64,000 bases of DNA from Afipia sp. Lineage in GTDB: Bacteria; Pseudomonadota; Alphaproteobacteria; Rhizobiales; Xanthobacteraceae. The notes under the pieces were generated by a model, which had not been told where the DNA came from, made no database searches, and saw nothing but the letters and a program-made list of their open reading frames with translations. The stretch spans positions 1 through 64,000 of the forward strand of contig JAUSAX010000068.1 of the NCBI GenBank assembly GCA_030652315.1. The letters are read 5' to 3'. Positions 46,322 through 53,448 of this stretch are shown here, one piece after another (the first letter of the stretch is position 1; each line of letters opens with the position of its first letter). Made by a program: the position numbers and the translations under genes.

Positions 46322-46688
46322 GCAGGAGGATGATAAGGTCGGCTACCGCAAGCCGCCCGCCGGAACCCGTTTCAAGCCCGGACAGTCCGGCAACCCGAAC
46401 GGCCGCCCCAAGGGCAGCGTCAATCTGAAGACGGATCTGCGCAGTGAGCTTTCGGAAAAGATCCGGATTCGGGAGGGCGAGCGCAGCCTCAAGGTCTCCA
46501 AGCAGCGCGCCATGCTGAAGGCGCTTGTCGCCAAAGCACTGAAGGGCGACGCTCGCGCGGCCAACGTTGTCTTGACGCTGGTCGGTCGGTTGTTCGAGGC
46601 TGAAGCTGTGGCAGAGCAGGTGCCGGCGCTGACATCCGACGACCAAGCGATCCTCGAGCGCTTTCTCGCGCGGCGTCTGGCCGAATAG
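46314..46688 (+). CDS. DUF5681 family protein
   Basis: 124 residues opening with YRKPPAGTRFKPGQSGNPNGRPKGS, the DUF5681 hallmark, then a basic helical region. It typically sits just before large terminase genes, so a small-terminase-like or packaging-accessory role is plausible but unproven. It overlaps the methyltransferase gene. Confidence 0.9.
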   Translation: MSEQEDDKVGYRKPPAGTRFKPGQSGNPNGRPKGSVNLKTDLRSELSEKIRIREGERSLKVSKQRAMLKALVAKALKGDARAANVVLTLVGRLFEAEAVAEQVPALTSDDQAILERFLARRLAE

Positions 46689-46704
46689 GAAATGCGGATC
46701 ATTT

Positions 46705-46730
46705 CGGCCGGCGCCGATCGGCGCCGGCCG
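46705..46730. promoter_or_regulatory. 26-base perfect palindrome between DUF5681 and terL
   Basis: A fully self-complementary GC-rich sequence centred on GCCGATCGGC, ending 22 bases before the terminase ATG. It could form a very stable RNA hairpin (attenuator) or bind a dimeric protein. Confidence 0.7.
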
Positions 46731-46752
46731 CTCGTTTCTGAAAGTAGGACCT

Positions 46753-48255
46753 ATGCGTTCTGATCTTCAAATCTTTCGTGCGGTCATGAAGAACGACCTT
46801 CAGGCGTTTCTGGAGGGCGCCTTTCCGGTCGTTGATAACCGCTGGGCGCTCGAGGTCGCGCCCTATCTGGAATATTTGGTCAACGAACTGACGGGGGTTG
46901 CTGAAGGCCGTGACACCCGGCTCATTATCAATCTGCCGCCACGTCACCTGAAGTCCGTGTTGACGTCCATCGTGTTCGTTGCTTGGCTTCTCGGTCGCAA
47001 TCCGAAGCTGCGCATTGCGGTGATTTCTCATAGCCAGGCCTTGGCCTCAGATCTGGCATCCAAAACGCTGCAGCTGATCAACTCGGATTTCTACCAGCGG
47101 GTTTTTCCGAGCTTTCAACTCCGTGACAACGGCCGCAAGGCCATGGACTTTGTCACCGTCGAGGGCGGTGGCCGCTATGCGGCCTCGTTCGAGACCGGCA
47201 TCACGGGCCGTGGTTTCGACATCATCATTATCGATGACCCGATCTCGGCCCATCACGTCAAGTCGGAAAAGGAACGCCAGAACGTCAACGAAAACTTTGA
47301 CGCGATGATCGCGTCGCGCCTCGACGACCAAATCAGAGGCGCCATGATCGTGGTCGGCCAGCGTATGCATGAGGATGATCTGTCCGGCAGTCTGCTTCAG
47401 AAGGGCGGCTGGAAGCACGTCTGCCTGGCTCTGGTGGCCGAGGAAGACGCGGTTTATTCCTTCGGCAACTCGACCTGGGATCGAAAGACCGGCGAGCCGC
47501 TGCTGACAAATCAGTGGCCTGCCGAGGTCATCAAGCGGAAGCGGGAAGAGGTTGGCGAGTCGATCTTTGCTGCCCAGTATCAGCAGAACCCGTCAGCGGC
47601 ACTAGGTGAGCTGATCCGGCCGGGCCAGATCAAGCATTTTGATGACCTGCCGCCGGACGCGCGGCGGATTACGCTGAGCTGGGACACGGCCGTCAAAACC
47701 GGATCGGACAATAGCTACACGGTGTGTCTCGTGATCGCCCGCGATATCCGGCGTCACTATGTCATCGACGTGCTGCGCTCACGTCTCGACCCCGTTCAGA
47801 TGCGCGATGCCGCTCTCGAACTGATTACGGCCTACAAGCCGGCAAAAATCCTGATTGAGGATGCCAGCTCAGGAAGCGGCCTTTACAGCATGCTGTTCGA
47901 GCGTGGTCATCATGCCGAACTTCGCCCGACCGGTGGACGCGGCAAGGAAGAGCGGCTTGAGAGCCAACTCCACGTTTTCGCGCAACACCGGGTTCTGATC
48001 AAAAAGAATCAACCCTGGACGGTTGAACTCGAAAGTGAGCTGATGCGTTTCCCATTCGGAAAGCACAACGATCAGGTGGACGCGCTGACGCAGTATCTCG
48101 CCTGGGTCGCTGAAAGTCCCATGGCCAACCCTGTGGTGATGGGCACCGGCGGGATGGATGCGCGTATCGAGCGCGCGCTTTCTCGGCGACTTTGGCCCCT
48201 CGCAAAGGGCGACAATCCACTCCGTCCACGCGGCAAACCCCTTCGCCGGCGGTAG
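46753..48255 (+). CDS. Phage-type terminase large subunit
   Basis: 500 residues. The ATPase domain has Walker A-like LPPRHLKSVLTS, motif VISHSQALASDLASKT, ITGRGFDIIIIDDPIS (Walker B). The RNase H-like nuclease domain has LSWDTAVKTGSDNSYTV, ILIEDASSGSGLY and FPFGKHNDQVDALTQYL acidic residues. It is a complete TerL of the kind that packages DNA into proheads. Unusually, no portal, protease, capsid or tail gene follows; the next genes are on the opposite strand. Confidence 0.93.
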   Translation: MRSDLQIFRAVMKNDLQAFLEGAFPVVDNRWALEVAPYLEYLVNELTGVAEGRDTRLIINLPPRHLKSVLTSIVFVAWLLGRNPKLRIAVISHSQALASDLASKTLQLINSDFYQRVFPSFQLRDNGRKAMDFVTVEGGGRYAASFETGITGRGFDIIIIDDPISAHHVKSEKERQNVNENFDAMIASRLDDQIRGAMIVVGQRMHEDDLSGSLLQKGGWKHVCLALVAEEDAVYSFGNSTWDRKTGEPLLTNQWPAEVIKRKREEVGESIFAAQYQQNPSAALGELIRPGQIKHFDDLPPDARRITLSWDTAVKTGSDNSYTVCLVIARDIRRHYVIDVLRSRLDPVQMRDAALELITAYKPAKILIEDASSGSGLYSMLFERGHHAELRPTGGRGKEERLESQLHVFAQHRVLIKKNQPWTVELESELMRFPFGKHNDQVDALTQYLAWVAESPMANPVVMGTGGMDARIERALSRRLWPLAKGDNPLRPRGKPLRRR

Positions 48256-48317
48256 TGACGATCGGAGGATGCGACCGGAAGGTCTCCATACGGACGTCGA
48301 AGGCCTCCTGATTGCCG

Positions 48318-48707
48318 TCAGAACGGCAGCATGGGTGCCTCGAGGTAGACTTGCCTTTTTTCGACGTCGGCCCAGGACATGTTGAAGTACACCGGCTTCC
48401 GCCCAAGGTTCGTAAAGACGTCGGCGACGCAAACGCGGTGACGGACTTCGTTGTTATCGTCGAGCAGGTCCTTCCCAACGACTCCTATTTCGCCGATCTT
48501 GAGCAACTTCAGGCCGAGCGCAGCTTGAGGCGCATTCTTGAAGGCATCCTGCAGCATGTCGCGGGTGGTGTTGCTGTTGCATTCGGGAATGCTGGCTGGG
48601 CCACCATAGCCGCCTGTTGCAAGGCGTAGCGTGGCGATGACACCTCCGAACAGAGTTGCGAACGCAATACTGGTCATAAGGTTCGATTTTGAAAACGACA
48701 TTGTCAT
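48318..48707 (-). CDS. Small anchored or secreted protein of unknown function
   Basis: 129 residues with one N-terminal hydrophobic segment (SIAFATLFGGVIATLRLATGG) followed by a short soluble domain with two cysteines (IPECNSN, HRVCVADVF) and a beta-rich end (KPVYFNMSWADVEKRQVYLEAP). It resembles no family I know. It is convergent with terL. Confidence 0.65.
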   Translation of the reverse strand: MTMSFSKSNLMTSIAFATLFGGVIATLRLATGGYGGPASIPECNSNTTRDMLQDAFKNAPQAALGLKLLKIGEIGVVGKDLLDDNNEVRHRVCVADVFTNLGRKPVYFNMSWADVEKRQVYLEAPMLPF

Positions 48708-48814
48708 GGGTGGCTCTTTCTCTGTGGGAGTTTCGAAACGATCAGGTGATGGGCATGAGGCATCGTTCGCCGCCGCCGTTGAAAGGCGTGCGTCGAGGCG
48801 TCGAAGAGTGAGTA

Positions 48815-49543
48815 TTATTTTTTCAGGTTGAGGTAGGCCGATGACAAGGGCGCAGCGCCGAGGAGTGCCGTCAGTCGCTGCGCCTGTTCGTACTGATCAA
48901 TCAACGTGATCTCGAAGGCGGTGACAAAATCGCTGTCGAACATCGGATTGTAGCGATCAATCACAGCGGCGCAGCGCGCATCCAGCCGGTCGAGCGAAAA
49001 TGCGGTCGGTGTCGTCGATAAGGGCTGTTCGGAGGCAGAGCCAGTCTCGTCAGCGATGGTCGGATTTGGTGTTATGAATTTCGAAGTCAGGCCGATCGTC
49101 CTGACCGTGATGGTACGAATGGCCGCATCTGTGCCATTGCACAGATAGACCGGCATGGTCTTCGGGCTGCGGAAGTCCGGAAAATACAGAGTGAGGCTGG
49201 CCGGCGCTTTCTCAGGTGCCGGGGTGACATAGCCGCGCTCCCGCGATGGCTCCGGCGCGAACGCTACCGGAATGCTTGAAATCCGCGGCGAAAACTCCGA
49301 CCCGCTGCCGATGGCCTCGGTACGCGCGATCAGCAGGGTGGCGCCGGACTGTTTGCTGTCCTCCATGGCTTGCCGCAATTGCGGGCGCGCGAAGCCGTCA
49401 GTCTCGGGCTCAATGTATTCAGCCTGGACAGCTGCCTGATGGGCTTCGATCCAGGTTTTGACGGCCTCACGTTGTTCTTGCAGTGCAATATCAGAGTATG
49501 CGGGTTCACTCGATCGGATGCGGTAATAGGCAATAACCTTCAT
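48815..49543 (-). CDS. Degenerate recombinase-like domain fused to an unknown beta-rich domain
   Basis: 242 residues. Residues 1-~85 track the serine-recombinase catalytic domain (MKVIAYYRIRSSEPAYSD, LQEQREAVKTWIEAH, RPQLRQAMEDSKQSGATLLIAR), but the YYRVS position of the nucleophile reads YYRIRS and the conserved D-R-L-x-R motif is lost. Residues ~110-242 form a different, beta-rich region (MPVYLCNGTDAAIRTITVRTIG) and a helical tail. It is probably not an active recombinase. It is next to the nuclease/MBL cassette and reads in the same direction. Confidence 0.7.
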   Translation of the reverse strand: MKVIAYYRIRSSEPAYSDIALQEQREAVKTWIEAHQAAVQAEYIEPETDGFARPQLRQAMEDSKQSGATLLIARTEAIGSGSEFSPRISSIPVAFAPEPSRERGYVTPAPEKAPASLTLYFPDFRSPKTMPVYLCNGTDAAIRTITVRTIGLTSKFITPNPTIADETGSASEQPLSTTPTAFSLDRLDARCAAVIDRYNPMFDSDFVTAFEITLIDQYEQAQRLTALLGAAPLSSAYLNLKK

Positions 49544-49678
49544 GTAGAATCCCAGATTAAAGGCACGGACAGCCCGTGCCCCTTAGATTCAAATGAGGCC
49601 CCGAGGAATTGCGGGGTTTTGCAAAGAAAGACCGAGTGTCTCCCGAAAGCCGCATTTCAGGGCGCGGGCACTGCGACA

Positions 49679-50662
49679 TCAGAAGAATTCACCCGCCGAC
49701 CGGGTGCTTCCGATCGCTTTGATTTTAAGAGCTGGCTGGTGCTCCCGCAGGCGCTTGGCGTCTCGTTCCCAGCGCCCATCGCGCTGATCGCCATCGAAAC
49801 CGAACACAATCAGCCGGGGATCAGGATCAATCTCGGCCTTGACTTGGCCTGAGGCGATGGCGGCGATCAGGGGATCAGGTTCGAGTGGCAATCTGCTTGA
49901 GGGAAGGGCAGTGCGGGCCGCAGTTTGCATGGTGTGGAGACGGACCAGCGCCTGACAGACAGCGACGTAGCGCTGTCGCAGTGTTGCATCATGCTGTCTG
50001 AGCGTTGCCTGGTAACGCACGATCTGAGCCAAAACGGCAGGCTCACCTTTGGCCCTCAAGGCCGGATTGCTGAAATGCTTGGCCTCATGGAAAACGATGA
50101 ACGGCTTGCCGCCGCGGTTCTCTACGGTGACGACATCCAGCCGGTCCTGAGACCGATCAATCGGCGGGGCGTCCGCTGAATGGGCATCAGTGTCTGCCAG
50201 ACTTTCGTCTATGGAAGAGTTTGCCCGCAGCAGCGACAGTTCGACGTCGATCACTTTTGAACTGCCGACGATCAGCGGATGCAATCCGCTCTTTTCAGCT
50301 CCAGCAAGATCGGTGGCCGAGCGGATCATGTCGGAGAGTGTCGATGGGCCAGCGTATTGCGACCAACCGATATCGGATGGTTGAAAGTGTCCATCGTGAT
50401 GAAGCTGAGCCAGCACCTGCTGCTGACGGATCAGGTATTTAGTATGGGTCCAGGGAATAAGTCGGCCGTTTCCGCCATCGTCGATCCGGAAGATCGAGGC
50501 ACCCCGGTGGTAGACATTGAGTGAGTTTGCTCGCACCGCAATGAACACGTCGTCCCGTAGCAAAACGTCGCGCCACCACGATGGCTTCTGAGCGAGATTG
50601 TCGAGCGCATCGAGGAACGCCTTACTCACACCGTAGCTTGAGGACGTCTGCTGAATGGTCAT
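49679..50662 (-). CDS. Putative PD-(D/E)XK nuclease-like protein
   Basis: 327 residues. A helical N-terminal region (~1-130) precedes a candidate nuclease core: D176 in RLDVVTVE, E193-A-K195 in FIVFHEAKHF, then Q213-x3-Y217 in LAQIVRYQ. This D...ExK...QxxxY order and spacing is what RecB/Mrr-type PD-(D/E)XK folds show. No overall family is recognised. The ATG at 50662 overlaps the metallo-hydrolase stop by four bases, so the two proteins are made together. Confidence 0.72.
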   Translation of the reverse strand: MTIQQTSSSYGVSKAFLDALDNLAQKPSWWRDVLLRDDVFIAVRANSLNVYHRGASIFRIDDGGNGRLIPWTHTKYLIRQQQVLAQLHHDGHFQPSDIGWSQYAGPSTLSDMIRSATDLAGAEKSGLHPLIVGSSKVIDVELSLLRANSSIDESLADTDAHSADAPPIDRSQDRLDVVTVENRGGKPFIVFHEAKHFSNPALRAKGEPAVLAQIVRYQATLRQHDATLRQRYVAVCQALVRLHTMQTAARTALPSSRLPLEPDPLIAAIASGQVKAEIDPDPRLIVFGFDGDQRDGRWERDAKRLREHQPALKIKAIGSTRSAGEFF

Positions 50663-51906
50663 GTTGCAACGTCCCACCATTCGCCATCATTCTTGAGACT
50701 GACAGCCTGGAAATGCGCTGGAAACTGCTCCGGCTCATAGGTATGGATCGGCACCAGCATCTTCGGCTGGATCGCCTCCGCCAATCGCTTCAGATCGGGG
50801 ATGCTGGCGTGGCCGGAGGTATGGGCGTGATCGAGCGGGATGCCTCGTGCTTCGAGCTCGGCGAGGAGGGCGAGGCCGCGCTCCTGTTTGAGATAGCCGT
50901 CCCATTGCGACCAGATGGCGCGTGCGCCGGACAGGCAGCCGGCATGATCGAGATCGCGCAGCATAGCCGGTCGAAAGAGCATCGCCGCCCGAGGAGCCAG
51001 GTCCTCAAGTCGCTCCACGAAAACGCGGTTGGTCTTGTGAGGATCGAGCAGGTCAAAGCGGCCGCCGCGCTTGATCTGGATGCGCTGATACTGCGGGACG
51101 TACACCGCAATATGTGGCCAGTCCGATTGAGGGATACTGGCGTTCTCCGTCGCGCGAAGAATCTCGGCGGCATAGAGATCGATGATCAGCGTTCTGCCGG
51201 TGCGCTTGCAGGCCCGATACAGGCTGACCATGCGATCGATGTTTTGCGCCGAGGCTGCGACCAGCGCTAGGCCGTCCGTTGCCTCAAACAGGTCAACGAA
51301 GCGCTGTTCAACTTCGGCCTCGGCCGGAAAGACGTGATCAGAGCTGAGGCGGCCAAAACTCGATCCTTCCATCAGCATCACGTCGATGGATCGTGGAGGA
51401 TGGGTCACAAGGCGCTCGAACAGTGCAGCTTTGCGGCCGTGCGCCCGGATATCGCCAGAATAGAACAGGCGCTTGCCGTCAGCTTCCACCTCAAGGGCGT
51501 AAGCATCATAGGCGGAATGATCGACCAGATGTGGCGTTACCCGGAACGGGCCGAACTGCAGCGCCGTGCCACTTGAGAACTCGATTGGTCTTACCGGCAC
51601 GTATGGCTTGGGCACGAACGGGGCTGCGGCCTTCAGAATGCGGTGGGTTGCAGCGCCCAGCGCAACCGGCAGATCAGCGCCCGCGAGGTGGGCCAGCCCC
51701 CAATGATCGACATGACCATGGGACAGAACCAGAGCCAGCAAATCCCCGCCGCCTGCAAGTCCGTCTACTGACGGATGGACGCTGACCTCGTCCGCATCGC
51801 CGTTCAGAGGCAGTCCTAAATCCAGCAGAATTCGGCCACCCTCGGCGGCCAGTTCGATGCAGGTCCCGCCAATTTCCTTAGTCCCGCGATGAATGCGAAT
51901 GCGCAC
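50659..51906 (-). CDS. Beta-CASP/RNase J-like metallo-beta-lactamase-fold hydrolase
   Basis: 415 residues. The MBL core has H63-G-H65-V-D67-H68 in LSHGHVDHWGL, LVDHSAYDAYAL and the Asp ligand in YSGDIRAHGRK. The C-terminal HTSGHASIPDLKRLAEAIQPKMLVPIHT is the beta-CASP motif C region of RNA-processing nucleases. It is much shorter than RNase J (about 555) and lacks its C-terminal domain. It starts with GTG at 51906 (GGGG site) behind its own promoter, divergent from the XRE gene. It is likely an RNA or DNA nuclease acting with the coupled downstream protein. Confidence 0.88.
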   Translation of the reverse strand: MRIRIHRGTKEIGGTCIELAAEGGRILLDLGLPLNGDADEVSVHPSVDGLAGGGDLLALVLSHGHVDHWGLAHLAGADLPVALGAATHRILKAAAPFVPKPYVPVRPIEFSSGTALQFGPFRVTPHLVDHSAYDAYALEVEADGKRLFYSGDIRAHGRKAALFERLVTHPPRSIDVMLMEGSSFGRLSSDHVFPAEAEVEQRFVDLFEATDGLALVAASAQNIDRMVSLYRACKRTGRTLIIDLYAAEILRATENASIPQSDWPHIAVYVPQYQRIQIKRGGRFDLLDPHKTNRVFVERLEDLAPRAAMLFRPAMLRDLDHAGCLSGARAIWSQWDGYLKQERGLALLAELEARGIPLDHAHTSGHASIPDLKRLAEAIQPKMLVPIHTYEPEQFPAHFQAVSLKNDGEWWDVAT

Positions 51907-51932
51907 AACTGCCCCAAATCAGTAATAGGGAC

Positions 51933-51962
51933 ATTATAGTGCGTGTTTTAATGGGCCGCCAA
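51933..51962 (-). promoter_or_regulatory. Promoter of the metallo-hydrolase/nuclease operon
   Basis: On the minus strand TTGGCG (51957-51962), 18 bases, then a perfect TATAAT (51933-51938). It lies in the 72-base divergent gap shared with the XRE regulator, so the regulator could repress it by binding here. Confidence 0.65.
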
Positions 51963-51978
51963 GTCGTTTGTTTCGCTT

Positions 51979-52239
51979 ATGAAAGCGACAGCGCTCGTGG
52001 CCTGGAATGTCCGAAAACTGCGGGTTAAGCGCGGCCTGTCGCAGGAAGCGCTGGCGGTCGATGCCGGTGTGGACAGGTCGTACGTCGGGCGAATTGAGCG
52101 TGGGGTCGAGAATCCTACCGCCGAGACATTAGAGAGATTGGCCGCGGCCTTGGACGTCCCTGTCGCTGACCTTCTGATTGTCCCAAAAGCAAACGAAAAG
52201 CCGCCGGCTACGCTTCGGAAGGGGCGGAAGAAGCGATAG
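51979..52239 (+). CDS. XRE-family helix-turn-helix regulator
   Basis: 86 residues. A Cro/C1 HTH covers nearly the whole protein (VRKLRVKRGLSQEALAVDAGVDRSYVGRIERGVENPTAETLERLAAAL), with a basic tail. It is divergent from the metallo-hydrolase gene, as expected for a local controller. Confidence 0.93.
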   Translation: MKATALVAWNVRKLRVKRGLSQEALAVDAGVDRSYVGRIERGVENPTAETLERLAAALDVPVADLLIVPKANEKPPATLRKGRKKR

Positions 52240-52351
52240 GTCGGCTTTGTTCTACGATAATAAAGTTCTGCTTGAACCCACCGCCGCATCTTCGGAATTG
52301 CTGATGCATTCACAGCAGCTCTGTCGAGTTGCCGCGTCCTACCGACGAGGC

Positions 52352-52510
52352 TTAGGTAATAGTGGGAATGCAGATAAGGGTTGCGTAAAAGAAGAAATCG
52401 ACTCGCGGACCGCGCACTAGGCGCTTGCCTTGCCCGAGACGAGTACCTCGTGAATGAGGGGCTCCTAGCGCAAAGGCGATCTGCTGATCACTGAACTTCG
52501 ACTTCTTCAT
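52352..52510 (-). pseudogene. IS3-type transposase OrfA fragment
   Basis: The frame starts MKKSKFSDQQIAFAL, the standard N-terminus of IS3-group OrfA, but from about residue 16 it runs into unrelated sequence and stops after 52 residues. A decayed IS remnant at the right side of the island. Confidence 0.75.
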
Positions 52511-52595
52511 CGGCCAGGCTCCCTTCGATATTAGACTAACCGGAAAACTCTCATTCAGATCGGTCCAAACTTCTCAATGCAGACCACTTCGATCA

Positions 52596-52878
52596 ATGGG
52601 CATTCGTGATCGACCGACGTCGCGGCGTTCACCTGGCAAAACGCATTTGCTGAACGACTGATCGGTTCCATCCGACGGGAGTGTCTTGACCATGTGGGTG
52701 TGTTCGGCGAGCGCATCTCCGTCATGTGCTGCTGTCGTATATGAATTACTATAATGAAACGCGCACGCACCTTTCCTTAGATAAGGATACGCCGGTATCG
52801 CGCGCCGTCAATCGCGCCGGGCGCATTCTTTGTCGCTCAATCCTCGGCGGACTGCATCACCAATATGTTCGGAGTTGA
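52596..52878 (+). pseudogene. DDE integrase-core transposase remnant (frameshifted)
   Basis: Translation in shifting frames gives MGIRDRPTS, FAERLIGSIRRECLDHVGVFGER, then YMNYYNETRTHLSLDKDTP and GRILCRSILGGLHHQYVR before a stop at 52876-52878. These are the final ~95 residues of an IS481/IS3-like transposase with at least two frameshifts. The 5' part is missing. Confidence 0.85.
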
Positions 52879-53028
52879 TTTACGACAGGCACAGGAAGGA
52901 GCCGTGGAAAGTATTGGCGCGCGATGTGTCGAGCGCTCGTCACCCCTGCCGTCAACGAAGATTCTCGCAGGGCATAACCGTGCCGCTGTAGGTAAGGGAC
53001 GCTCAAGTTGATCCAGATTTGTTTATTA

Positions 53029-53057
53029 TTGACATACTTATAATTTTTTACTAATAT
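53029..53057 (+). promoter_or_regulatory. Strong sigma-70-type promoter of the P450 operon
   Basis: Perfect TTGACA (53029-53034), 17-base AT-rich spacer, TAATAT (53052-53057). It lies 36 bases before the ferredoxin ATG and has an inverted repeat across the -10. Confidence 0.82.
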
Positions 53058-53067
53058 ACATTATTAG
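53051..53067. promoter_or_regulatory. Inverted repeat over the -10 box, candidate operator
   Basis: CTAATA-TACAT-TATTAG, perfect 6-base arms with a 5-base spacer, covering the -10 and the likely start point of the ferredoxin-P450 transcript. A repressor bound here would block RNA polymerase; the GntR protein at 56246 is one candidate. Confidence 0.5.
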
Positions 53068-53093
53068 GCAAGGCAGCAAGCGAAGGGAATCTC

Positions 53094-53411
53094 ATGTCGA
53101 AATTGGTCTTCATATTGCCTGACGGTACAACGCAGACGGTAGCCGCCGTCCCTGACGCAAGTGCAATGAGGCATGCTGTCGATAACGGGGTTCCTCTCGA
53201 TGCGGATTGCGGCGGCGAATGCATGTGCGCCACCTGTCATGTCCACGTTGATCCGAGATGGTTCAGCAAGCTTGAGCCAGCCGAAGAACAGGAAATCGAT
53301 ATGTTGGGTATCGTAGATGACCCGAGCCCAACTTCACGCCTGTCGTGCCGAATCCGAATGACCGAAAGGCTTGACGGTCTTGTACTGCATCTGCCTCCGA
53401 CGCACCGCTGA
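53094..53411 (+). CDS. 2Fe-2S ferredoxin of P450 type
   Basis: 105 residues with four cluster cysteines C39-x5-C45-x2-C48-x36-C85 (in CGGECMCATCHV and LSCRIRM), the adrenodoxin/putidaredoxin arrangement. It passes electrons from the reductase encoded at 54880 to the P450 encoded next. ATG with AAGGGAA site. First gene of the operon. Confidence 0.94.
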   Translation: MSKLVFILPDGTTQTVAAVPDASAMRHAVDNGVPLDADCGGECMCATCHVHVDPRWFSKLEPAEEQEIDMLGIVDDPSPTSRLSCRIRMTERLDGLVLHLPPTHR

Positions 53412-53448
53412 CCGCGCCGTCCGACGTCAACTGACGGGGAGATCTTTT

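Noticed and set aside
40546-52900. A complete prophage
   Set aside because: Only integrase and terminase-type genes are present; portal, capsid, tail, lysis and replication genes are not seen.
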